Notes under the pieces: generated by a model | The model's database searches: none | What the model saw: only the letters and a program-made list of their open reading frames with translations | Told to the model about the DNA's origin: nothing | Source: Gracilaria gracilis | Lineage: Eukaryota; Rhodophyta; Florideophyceae; Gracilariales; Gracilariaceae | Reading direction: 5' to 3' | NCBI GenBank assembly: GCA_030374805.1 | Contig: JARGSG010000223.1 | Span: forward strand, 496,001-560,000 | DNA: 64,000 nucleotides | Translations under genes and position numbers: made by a program | Shown: positions 11,220 through 20,456 of the stretch, piece by piece | How the letters are laid out: every line of letters begins with the position of its first letter | Position numbering within the stretch: the stretch's first letter is position 1

Positions 11220-12300
11220 ATTGAGTTTCTGAAGCTACAAGGGAACCGGTGTGGATACGAAGTTTGAGAAGATGGTCTAACGTTCAGGAGCAAATATGTG
11301 CCGATGCAGATCGCCAAACCGAAGCTTTCTTTAAGTACTGCATCGAAACGTAGCGATCAAAGGCCAAGGATCTTCCTCGGCTCACGTCATAATCGCAGAA
11401 GGAGATCATAAACATGATCATATTTGTCCGATAAGAATAAGAGATTATGTCGTCCGATCCTGCATCAGGGTATGTTCAAGAGATATAAACATAAACCAAT
11501 AACCTTGTCCCAAAACGCACTAGATTCAGAGTGTAGAAACTTTTTGTCTGCATCCAAAGTGTTAAGCAACTTGCCTATCGAGCAGCTCGAGCACAGCTGA
11601 AGTTGGAAGAATAAGCTTTTGCATATCCATCATGGCTGATGCCCCGCTTTGGTGTACAACGGTATTGCGTTTAAATCACTGGTAGTTGGACAAGGCCTTC
11701 CGGAAAGTGCTTCCAATCGATATTTCGAAGCGGGTGAACCTCTGTTGAATAAGGAAGTTACGTAAAGTAAGCTAAACAGTGGGACTTTCTTTCGCGGGTA
11801 ATCTAGATTCACCACACGCGTTTCGGTGGGTGCCAGAGGAGCAAAACGCCGTTAATGGCGTCGTGAACGGCCGTGGATATCGTATGGATACCCTTGGTAA
11901 CTATCCTTGGTAAGCCGTTTATGTAACTAATGTTAACGTTCCTACCCCTGTAGAGTGTTTTGACACGCCGCTTGGCCGCATGCAGGCGTAGGACATTTTC
12001 GATTGGGAGATCAAACGGTTCTTGCTGAGCTCCACCACCGCTTCTTCGCTCGACACAGTGAAAACTGCTCTCCATCCGATCAGAATTAGACCTCCTCATA
12101 ACATACAACGTACATACGTGTACAAGAGTAACCTCTCATCACATTACAACAAACCGCACATCCGCAGCGTCGCCCTGGCGTGGTGGGCATTCATTCCTTT
12201 ATGATTATCTCCATTTCTACGCTCTTATATCGTCGAACATCTAGTGCACCATGAGTATGTCACAAAGGGACCCGGCCAATATCATCTGCCTTCTCCTGTG
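11220..12300. other. No supported gene
   Basis: Upstream region of the M20-like gene and downstream region of the carotenoid oxygenase. Only short open frames without recognisable content. Confidence 0.4.
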
Positions 12301-13880
12301 TCAAACCATGTGTACAACTTCGCCATGGAACCCTCCAGGTATAAGCGCGGGTATAGTTGCCCTCGCAACCTCCTTTAAACTCTTACCATCCAGAACCAAC
12401 ATGCTGGCTGTATTCTTAAACTTATCAGAAGCAATCGTAAGCACACATCCGTCATCCTCATCAGTACCGTGCGGATCTGGAACAAACAGAGGTTCACATA
12501 CCACAGTGTTCTTCTCACCCCACACCACCGTGTTCCTGTTCGCGACGTCCAGTTTGATAATCTCACTCATGTTCTCAGAGTCTGCGGCTGGTTTCGTTAG
12601 ACCGTACGCATATCTGTATTCTCTCCTACAATACAACGGATTCACACTCGGTGCTTCCAGCGCCCTTTCGCTCAGCATGTCAACAGTGACCGATGGCGAC
12701 TCGTTAGGGAATACGTTCAGCGCGTGCTGCAAACCCCCGAGCACGATGCGCGTCGGTGGGTTGCCCTGCAACACAGATTCTCCGTACATGATTTCGTTGA
12801 CGGCCGCATCAAAAATATCTGCATTAGGCCACCAGGACATGTCCATCAAAATTCCATCGTCGACATCGTAAGCATTCAACTGATGAAAACAGAAAAACGA
12901 CTCGTTGGTATACTTGGCAACTACCTTGTTCTGCGATCTGGAAATGAGCACAAACGTTATGGGATCAGATTGGTTGTATTCATGTCCAGCCATAACGTTT
13001 TGAGGGGAAAGGATCTTCAACAGGTGAAGTGTGAGCGGCCACAAAGCCATGATGATGTAACTGTCGGTGACTGCAAAGCTGTGAAGGTATCGCGCTGTGT
13101 TCTCAAAACTAGTAATCACTCGTTGGTTGCCTTTGGTTGGCAAAGAGAACACGTGATACTGAGCACGACGGCCTCCAAACTTGTAGGTGAAATTGATGTA
13201 CTCTTCAGTATTGGCATCGTAATGTCCGTGAGAACTGGAGAAATTACATTGCGCATCCGGAATAATATCATCATACTTGAAGACGTGGTCTGCGGCGAGT
13301 GTGTTTTGATCGACTTTGACGATATCTCTATCGTCTGTTAATGCAACAAGTCCTTTACCAGGCAATTGTTCGACAGTAACATTAATGTTGGGCGCAGCTT
13401 TGCGGTTTGTCAGCGGATCAATGGGAAACGACACAAACAGTTGAGAGAGTTTTCCAAACAAAGAAACCACAAGGATCCTTCTTTCCAAACATTATATCTC
13501 TAAAACTGGAGGAAGGAGTATCCTGAATGGCTCTTAACTTGGACCCCACCAGACAAACGTTACGATAAGTGACATTGTTTTGAGTGGCATGAATTCGGTA
13601 CTCATGGAGAAAGACAGGCATGTCAAAGTAGCGGGTGGTTTTGTATGGGACGCCACCGCTGTGTTTCACATTGACCATACATGGGCCGATACGATAAAGG
13701 GCAGCATTGGCAAGGTATTTCGGAAGAAATCCTTCAACAGCGAGAGGTAACGGTTAGCGGACGATGCGGGTGGCACACTGCTCAGGCGAGACGAAGTGTG
13801 ATGGAGCCGCTTGGGAATCTGCGGGCTGCAGCTGAGTTGGTTTAAGGTCCAATGCTGGAAGCGTGTGCGTGGTGACCATG
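12301..13880 (-). pseudogene. Carotenoid cleavage oxygenase (RPE65/CCD family), broken
   Basis: From the ATG at 13880 the frame reads a 45-residue leader, then an in-frame TAA (13754-13756), then AVEGFLPKYLANAALYRIGP, the conserved opening blade of the family. One frame change near 13440-13490 leads into the long downstream frame, which keeps all four iron-ligand histidine contexts: FSSSHGHYD, ARYLHSFAVTD, FFCFHQLNAYD and the C-terminal IPGGFHG. The EPLFVPDPHGTDEDDG block and VLDGKSLKEVARA are also typical. Length is normal for the family (about 520 residues). The enzymes cleave carotenoid polyenes with O2 in a seven-bladed propeller around Fe(II). The two lesions argue for a pseudogene of recent origin, since every catalytic residue survives. 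The absence of an obvious transit peptide is uninformative because of the early stop. Confidence 0.85.
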
Positions 13881-14239
13881 TTTGCTTGTGCTAACGTTTA
13901 CTCGTCGGATAAGAAGCGCAGTCTGCAAAATGTGCAAGCGTCGGACTAGAACTTTAGCTGCGGATGTTCTGCCGCCCATGCTGGGCGCAGGGCGCTGGGC
14001 GAGTGAAGCCACAAACTTGTGGCGATGCAGCTGATGTCCCGCTCGGTGTATTGCGATAGTATCAGTGGTTGCTGGACAAGGATTGGTGTGATACGTCGCC
14101 TTTGAAACCTCTGGCGCTTCCGTCCTTCGAGATGCACAGGACGTATCAGCAGTGCTTGCAGCAGCCCATTCATTATCGACCACTGCAATCGTTCTCCGTC
14201 TCACTTACCATTTTTACGGCGCCGCAGTTGAGTAATGCC
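13881..14239. other. Short intergenic region
   Basis: Upstream of the carotenoid oxygenase and probably containing decayed N-terminal coding sequence of the FAD oxidoreductase to its right. I could not recognise a dinucleotide-binding GxGxxG motif in any frame. Confidence 0.35.
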
Positions 14240-15085
14240 CCCAGACCGCCCCCGATTGATTGGCTCAATGGAGAAGCAACCGTGCTCTATGGCGATCATT
14301 AATTGGGTTCAACCGACACGAACGCATAGATCCTGCCGTTCGCTCTTACAACCGCCGTGCTTGAGCATGCACAAGACGCTATCGGCACCCAACGGTTTCT
14401 CTCACCAGTCACCGATATCCAAAGACACTCTTCCTCCACTTCCGGAGCCCCATTGTGGAGAATCACAACTCAAAACAGTCAACTCCACCTACTTCTCGAT
14501 GTCTTCATCCTTTCCATGCTTCAATGGACTCAAACCACACGCAAATGGTTCCCACAGCTGCCAAAAGTGTTCGATCACAAGGCCACAAGTCTTGATATTC
14601 CTATCAGCCACCTTTCAACCACAGCGCTTTTCACTGATTTCATCACGCCCAACCATGAAACGCGTACCATTCAGGCATAACCACGCACGGACGAACTGTA
14701 TATTGGCTGAACCGCTGTCGAAAAGCCAGTTCCGGACTTCCTGCCCATAGCACGTGCAAACCCGCGCGATATCGATTCATTGGGCACTTTTGCAAAGGTT
14801 CTCAACAAAAACCTCGCGCTCCGGGCTTCTAAACATCACACATACCGCATTCAGTTGTGTTGCTATCCTGTGAGCCACGATGGCCTCCCGTTCATTGGTG
14901 CTGTAAGATGCACCAACAATTCTGTTCTTATGGCTACTGTGCACACGTGCTGGGGTAGTCTCAACTCGCCCGCTACGGTGAAAGCAAAAGTGGAATTGGT
15001 TACTAATGGTCGTACCATTTCAGTGGACATTTCTTCCTTTGATCCCTCACGCCTGTCGTTCCGCGAATATAATGGCCATACATGA
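14240..15085 (+). pseudogene. DAO-family FAD-dependent oxidoreductase, C-terminal two thirds
   Basis: One frame runs through the whole segment and can be followed as a D-amino-acid-oxidase-fold protein: WLNGEATVLYGD, ILPFALTTAVLEHAQD, then ALFTDFI, TDELYIG, and the strongly conserved C-terminus YPVSHDGLPFIGAV, with TVHTCWGSLNSPATVKAK and SSFDPSRL. These match the FAD-binding C-terminal strand and helix of the TDA3-like branch (PVTPDGLPIIGPV, GSWGI..PATGKA). Four in-frame stops interrupt it (TAA 14300, TAG 14327, TAA 14678, TGA 14708) without any frame change. The TAG falls where relatives have Gln (TTAQVHP). The N-terminal Rossmann part was not found. The substrate is unknown. Confidence 0.7.
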
Positions 15086-15514
15086 CATCTCAGTGGGGGG
15101 ATTTGTTGGCTTCGCGCGGTACTGAGCGCTTCCAGAGCTTAGGCTGATCTGTATGAGTACGTACATTTCTAATGTTGGCTCATCGATAAGTCCCACACCA
15201 CTCTTGTTCCGTTCACCACCCTCCACCATGTGTCGTTCATGGATTGATTTCCACCTGGTCATGTTTCTTTTTTTTCCGCTTTGGTATTAACGGACGTTCG
15301 TGTAGAAGACTACCGATTCGGATCACCTAGACTTCATTGAAGCATCTGTCTCCTGCAGTGGCACCATTCCAATACAAACCGAGAGGGCACACATATATCA
15401 GGTCTTGAAATAAGATAGCTAGGTTTGGAAAGAGGACTTTGTTGAAACTGCAACAGAGAGCAGGAATCAAAGCTTCCACATAAGTTACAATTACTGGGCG
15501 CCACTCGTGCCACA
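15086..15514. other. Probable 5' region of the LINE
   Basis: No gene. Its right part is likely the LINE 5' untranslated region, but the element's 5' boundary cannot be placed without another copy. Confidence 0.35.
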
Positions 15515-16561
15515 ATGTGCGCGATCCGATGTTTTCTTGGTGCTTTCTGCCATCTAGAGGTCAACACAACACTGCCAACCCGCCTCCCAAGCATTGCTCC
15601 AGTTCTCTCACCAGAAACGGAAGCTGCTAGCGCTGATATACAAAACTTCACGGTCTCTCGCAAAGGCCTGAAAGAGATGCGCCGCATCGCAGTGGGCGCC
15701 TGTGGCTATGAACAAAAAGGCTTCGCCGTTCTGGAAACCCACCCCGACTACCCTGCTCTACGGAGTGCCAAGTTTCTCATATCAATCCTTGCAAGAGGTG
15801 GTTTACGCGTGCCACTGACCGTGATGAAAACGTCAAACACCCACACCTTCCTGGCATTCGCTCCAATTAGCTGTTTGCCCAATATCGAACAGGCTTACAA
15901 CCGTTTTCGTGATCTCATTATCCGCCAAGGTGGCTTCCACGGACTACCACCACTTAAAGCAAAAGTAATAGAGAACGTAACCGACGCATGCACAGACAGA
16001 ACATCCAGTACCGACCTGTTCCACCTGATTCACAATCTTCGATCCGAGGTAAACAGACTGGAGGATATAAACCTGTCCTGGAGACCCAAGCACTTCTTTT
16101 CAGACTCTCTACGCACACACGAGGCACTGTGCTACAATACCTTTAAAGAACTTCGCCCTGACAGCAACTTGCAACCCCTCGACCCACCACGTCAACGTGC
16201 GAGAATTCGGGACGAGGGAATTGTAGAGCACAACTCTCGCCCTGAATCATCTATACGTCGCCGCACAGCCCCCGACCAGACACTGCTCTCACAGCAATCC
16301 GCCCCTCGCAATTCGGGACCCAATCCGCCCCAACCCCAGCGCGCGATCGTGAATGGCTCGCCTGCTCTCCGCCGCAAGGTAGTCGATGCGCAGCCACCTG
16401 AACCTAGTGCACAGATCCCAGACTCTGATGTCGCTATGGAACCGGCCACCGCACCAGCACCAACGTCAAACAATCGATTCGATGCTTTAGCTCCAGCGCA
16501 CAACGCAAATCTCCCAGGTACGGAAGACTGGGCAGGCGAGAACGACGTTCCGCTTGAGTAG
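15515..16561 (+). CDS. LINE ORF1 protein
   Basis: This 348-residue product has an N-terminal globular half (residues about 45-220, with GGLRVPLTVMKTSNTHTFLAF and an acidic-basic helix RSEVNRLEDI) and a Pro/Arg/Gln-rich, presumably disordered C-terminal half. No zinc knuckle or RRM is evident. It ends in TAG and the next ORF begins 36 nt later in the same frame, so ORF2 could be made by reinitiation or by occasional read-through. Its role as the RNA-binding chaperone of the element is inferred from position only. Confidence 0.6.
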   Translation: MCAIRCFLGAFCHLEVNTTLPTRLPSIAPVLSPETEAASADIQNFTVSRKGLKEMRRIAVGACGYEQKGFAVLETHPDYPALRSAKFLISILARGGLRVPLTVMKTSNTHTFLAFAPISCLPNIEQAYNRFRDLIIRQGGFHGLPPLKAKVIENVTDACTDRTSSTDLFHLIHNLRSEVNRLEDINLSWRPKHFFSDSLRTHEALCYNTFKELRPDSNLQPLDPPRQRARIRDEGIVEHNSRPESSIRRRTAPDQTLLSQQSAPRNSGPNPPQPQRAIVNGSPALRRKVVDAQPPEPSAQIPDSDVAMEPATAPAPTSNNRFDALAPAHNANLPGTEDWAGENDVPLE

Positions 16562-16597
16562 AAGCCACCAGCCGAACCGTTCATCCCATCGCCAACC

Positions 16598-19465
16598 ATG
16601 CCCCTGCCTCCTACGGTGGGTGACTGCCCCAGCCCCGACCTCATCCTTAGCTACAAAATTCCGACCATAGAGTACGTTCCACGCACCCTCGTGCGCGACT
16701 TCATCGATCTATACTTTCACCTGTTGCACAATTTCAACGTCGCACATTCACTGGTGCTCCAACAGCATTGCCTGCACCGTATAATCGCCACCCCAAAGCT
16801 TGTGCTCCGTAAGAATGGCAAGAGAGAACCCCGTAACAGAAATACGCCATCTCTACACCGTTGCATAAAACGTCGCATAACCATGGCACTCCGCGGTGAA
16901 TGGAATGCCCTCCGTGATGAGGCTCTCATCGCCCACATGCGACAACCAACTCCACCGCGCCAGGAACGCGACCCACACTTACGCCGTTGTCGAAAAGCCT
17001 TCATGGCTGGAGAGTACACGAAGGCGACCAGTATCCTTTGTTCAAACACTCCACCCGTCCCCCCTTCACAACACGCCCGTGACGCACTCGCAGCCCTCCA
17101 TCCCGAACCAGCGATTCCTGTCAGACCCACACAGGCAACCAACCTACCAACACCAATCAAAGTCAAAGAAGATGCCATACGACGAGTAATTCGCCGCATG
17201 GCAGTAACGCCTGGACCTGGCCCAGATGGCATGCGTCCAAAGTTTCTCAAATACCTCATCTCCTTCCCGGGAGGCCAACCCCCAGACCGCCCTATCATAA
17301 CGGAGCTAACAAAATTCACCAACGCCGTCATAGCCGGTAAGCTACCAGCGGGTTCAGAGCAGTGGTTCTCAACCGGTACACTGATTGGGATCCCGAAGAA
17401 AGACCCCACGAAGCTCAGACCGCTTGCCATCGGGCTGGTCTGGAGACGATTCATTTCAAGAGTGTTATCAGCTCTTGTGTCTCACGACCCCGATCTCCTC
17501 GCGTACCTGCAACCTCACCAATTCGCTGTAGGCATGCCATGCGGCACAGAAGCTGTAGTGCATATACTACGTGCTACAGCAAACAAACTGAGACAGCATG
17601 ATCTGGTCGTCATCAGCATCGACGCTCGTAACGCGTTTAATGCCATAGAGAGACAGTGCATCTTGACAGAAGTCATAAAACACTGCCCTGGCATTGCACG
17701 TTACATCCATTACTGTTACGGCTCGCCGATACCTTTGAAATTTGGTGAGTTCGTCATCATGAGCCAAACAGGCACGCAACAAGGTGACCCACTAAGCCCG
17801 CTGTTGTTCGCACTGGCACTGCACCCTCTCATTCTCGAAATCCAAACTGAGTTTCAGCCTGTGCTGAACCTGTTCTATGCTGACGATGGCAATCTGCTCG
17901 TCCCCAGGACACAGGCGTCAGCAATCCTGGACCACCTGTCCCGCCGAGGGGAAAAAATTGGGTTCGTCCCCAACCTTACGAAAACACATGCTTGGTGGTG
18001 GTCAAAACCTACTATTCCAGGGTTTTCGGCCTCCGTCAACTCCTCTCGCTCGATATCGGTGCTTGGCTCACCACTTGGTCATGCCAAATCATCCACAGAA
18101 ATGCTAAAAGAACGACTCCAAAAACAAGAGAGCCTACATGCAGCCTTGGCAAGACTCAATGACCCACACATGGCGTACCTCCTTCTCCGATTTTGCGCTG
18201 GGACATGCAAGATGATCTACACAGTACGAACGACACCGCCGCATATTACCCGTGATGCTGTCAAAGTTTTTGACAGGACACAGCGAAGTGCGTTCCAAAC
18301 CCTGCACCGTACCTTGTCCCCAGAGACATGGGAGCAGGCGTGTTTTCCTCTTTCCAAAGGAGGCCTCGGTCTCCCAAAGCTTGACTGGGTATATGAGTCC
18401 GCATATGTTTCATCATTCTTAGCGTCATGGTCGGTGATTGAAAGCGCAGTTCAAACAGCACTCTCAAAATTCAACACCACCTCGACGTTCCAGCGGGAAC
18501 TGTCCAGAATCGCAAACGCCGTCCAATCTGAGCACGCGCTGCCAAGCGAATTTCTATTCAGTAACCTCACTGCCAAAGCACAAAGCAGTGGTGCAATCCC
18601 TCATTTCCAGCATACGTACAGTGAGGCCATCACAAACCACATATATGACAAACAAGCCCCGAACGCTACATCCACCGCAGGAAGCGTGCGACTACGGGTC
18701 GCCCGTATTCGTTCAACCAGCACGACTGAAGCTTGTCTTCCATTCACATCCTTTGTGAATGCGGTTTACAACCCGACCACAACGCCCGAAATCTGGAAGA
18801 CAATGGTAGAACTTCGACTCGGAGAAACAATGTTTTCTGGGACCTCAAACTGCCCCCAATGCGCACAAGCTGCTTATGCAGTAGTGCCTAAGCTCGACAA
18901 GTTCGGCTATCACGCCATGGTTTGCCCTGTAGGCATCGGTGCAACCAGGCGCCACAACGCGCTTCGAGACGTGCTATACACCGTATTGAAGCGACCGCCT
19001 TTGTGCCTTACAACGTACAGAGAATGGAAGTTCCCTTCGGAAAGCTCGCTGCCCGAAAACGAAAGATCGCGTTTAGATCTCTACATTGATGATCCACGTC
19101 TCTCAAAGACTCCAGTTGGTATTGATGTAACGATTGTCAGTCCTAAAACAGCACCATATTTGGTGTCAGCTGCCAAAGAAGCAGGCGGCGCCGCCACAAA
19201 AGCCGAGAAAGCAAAGAGAACCAAGTACCAACAACTATGCCAAGCCAATAATGTGCGCCTCTCCCCGTTTGGGTTTGACATCCACGGCGGCGTAGGGCAA
19301 GACGGAAAAGCCTTCGTACGTGAGCTCGCCGAGTTCACCAGCACGCTTCGGGGTACAAACCCATCGTTGGAATACAATGCTGTCCTGCTCCGCTTGGAGC
19401 GGACCGTTCTCCAATACACAGCCGCTGCTGTAAACCAGAGGCGCTTACTGCCGACACCGGTCTGA
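16598..19465 (+). CDS. LINE ORF2: reverse transcriptase plus endonuclease
   Basis: The 955-residue protein carries the reverse transcriptase fingers and palm: TPGPGPDGMRPKFLKYL near residue 205, RPLAIGLVWRRFISRVLSAL near 270, motif A VVISIDARNAFN near 340, motif B QTGTQQGDPLSPLLFALAL near 390, and motif C YADDGN at about 426. A C-terminal Cys/His site follows (CPQCAQ, then FGYHAMVCP and RRHNALRD, residues 751-790). A restriction-like endonuclease core comes after it (RLDLYIDD, then GIDVTIVSPK, residues 825-852, with a Lys-rich helix AAKEAGGAATKAEKAKRTKY). Such proteins nick the target and copy the element RNA onto it. The catalytic residues look complete. The absence of an N-terminal apurinic endonuclease fits the clade. 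Confidence 0.9.
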   Translation: MPLPPTVGDCPSPDLILSYKIPTIEYVPRTLVRDFIDLYFHLLHNFNVAHSLVLQQHCLHRIIATPKLVLRKNGKREPRNRNTPSLHRCIKRRITMALRGEWNALRDEALIAHMRQPTPPRQERDPHLRRCRKAFMAGEYTKATSILCSNTPPVPPSQHARDALAALHPEPAIPVRPTQATNLPTPIKVKEDAIRRVIRRMAVTPGPGPDGMRPKFLKYLISFPGGQPPDRPIITELTKFTNAVIAGKLPAGSEQWFSTGTLIGIPKKDPTKLRPLAIGLVWRRFISRVLSALVSHDPDLLAYLQPHQFAVGMPCGTEAVVHILRATANKLRQHDLVVISIDARNAFNAIERQCILTEVIKHCPGIARYIHYCYGSPIPLKFGEFVIMSQTGTQQGDPLSPLLFALALHPLILEIQTEFQPVLNLFYADDGNLLVPRTQASAILDHLSRRGEKIGFVPNLTKTHAWWWSKPTIPGFSASVNSSRSISVLGSPLGHAKSSTEMLKERLQKQESLHAALARLNDPHMAYLLLRFCAGTCKMIYTVRTTPPHITRDAVKVFDRTQRSAFQTLHRTLSPETWEQACFPLSKGGLGLPKLDWVYESAYVSSFLASWSVIESAVQTALSKFNTTSTFQRELSRIANAVQSEHALPSEFLFSNLTAKAQSSGAIPHFQHTYSEAITNHIYDKQAPNATSTAGSVRLRVARIRSTSTTEACLPFTSFVNAVYNPTTTPEIWKTMVELRLGETMFSGTSNCPQCAQAAYAVVPKLDKFGYHAMVCPVGIGATRRHNALRDVLYTVLKRPPLCLTTYREWKFPSESSLPENERSRLDLYIDDPRLSKTPVGIDVTIVSPKTAPYLVSAAKEAGGAATKAEKAKRTKYQQLCQANNVRLSPFGFDIHGGVGQDGKAFVRELAEFTSTLRGTNPSLEYNAVLLRLERTVLQYTAAAVNQRRLLPTPV

Positions 19466-19883
19466 CACGTTGTTAAGGCCCCCTCGTCACGCTTTAAATA
19501 AAGTCATCATCATCATGTACCTTAATCCAAAAGGGCCTATAAAGCGATCCAGAGCATGCAGCACGCTCTATGTAGGTGCAAAAAGTGGCACGCACTGGGT
19601 GGCGTTTCTGAGTGCAGTTTGAAGATGTCCAAAACACAGGCGCATAAAGGGCCTGTCAGCAGGCCAAAATCTCCAGAGCAAACAAGGCGGCCGAAAGCAC
19701 GCCCACGACGTCCGCACCGGCAATAATGCGTCCTGATTTAAACCAGCCTGTAGTATTGGACCTGTGCATGGCCAAACTACGTTGTAGTAGAAACAGGTGG
19801 GCTATTGGTCACTTGCCAGGTGGCCAGGTGGCGGCCAACGGGCGCCCTTCAAAAGATATTCTAGAATTAATTAAGAACCATTT

Positions 19884-20456
19884 TTGGCCATAATTGGCCT
19901 GAAACCACTGCGCATAGGGGCCTGGGTTGTGACGGAGTTCATCAAGGAAATCCTTCTACGCGACAAAAAGGCCTTTAAATCCCAAAAAGTGAAGGAGATA
20001 AAGGGCCCGGGACCCGCACAAGGTGTTGCCAAACCGTTCACAAAGGAACCACGTGCCTCTAACTATGTATCCCGCATCATAAAAGAAGGAACAACAATGA
20101 ACGCAGATGGCCAAATTTCAACGGATCCCAACCGTAACGACACTGTACCTGCAGGTATACCTGAATCAGATATGGACACGTCTCGCATACTTCTTCGTCA
20201 TCATAAGGTTATGAAGAGTAGACACGGAATGGATTTTCCGGAGAACTCAGATACCCATGACAGTGAGCAAAGCTCGTGCTATGAAAGCTCAGACCAGGAA
20301 GGTGTCGACGGTACACAGCTCCACATGGGTGGCCGCGCCGGTAGCAAATCGTCCAACATCAAAAGGAATAAGACCAAACAATCCCGACTCGAACGCGGAG
20401 GACGTGCTCTGAAAAGAAATCGAAACCGCAAAACACCCCGCAAACATTTAAGATAG
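19884..20456 (+). CDS. Small basic protein, hypothetical
   Basis: An open stretch with its first ATG at 20097 gives about 120 residues: an acidic-serine patch followed by a highly basic tail (SNIKRNKTKQSRLERGGRAL, then KRNRNRKTPRKHLR). The composition suggests a nuclear or RNA-associated protein or a piece of one. A GTAAGC donor-like site near 20567 and further basic codons beyond the stop hint at additional exons. No family is recognised. Confidence 0.3.
   Translation: MAIIGLKPLRIGAWVVTEFIKEILLRDKKAFKSQKVKEIKGPGPAQGVAKPFTKEPRASNYVSRIIKEGTTMNADGQISTDPNRNDTVPAGIPESDMDTSRILLRHHKVMKSRHGMDFPENSDTHDSEQSSCYESSDQEGVDGTQLHMGGRAGSKSSNIKRNKTKQSRLERGGRALKRNRNRKTPRKHLR

Larger units (their letters stand above)
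15515..19516 (+). mobile_element. Non-LTR retrotransposon (LINE) with C-terminal restriction-like endonuclease
   Basis: Two long ORFs, a polyadenylation-like AATAAA at 19497 and a short TCA-repeat tail (GTCATCATCATCAT) define the element on the plus strand; there is no poly(A) tail. The second ORF combines reverse transcriptase, a Cys/His knuckle and a PD-(D/E)xK-like domain, the plan of early-branching LINE clades such as R2, NeSL and Hero rather than the apurinic-endonuclease LINEs. Both ORFs are open, so the copy may be recent. The 5' end and any target duplication were not resolved. Confidence 0.85.

Noticed and set aside
12251-12871. Plus-strand open frame of 206 codons
   Set aside because: It is the complementary frame of the carotenoid oxygenase, whose family motifs are unmistakable on the other strand.
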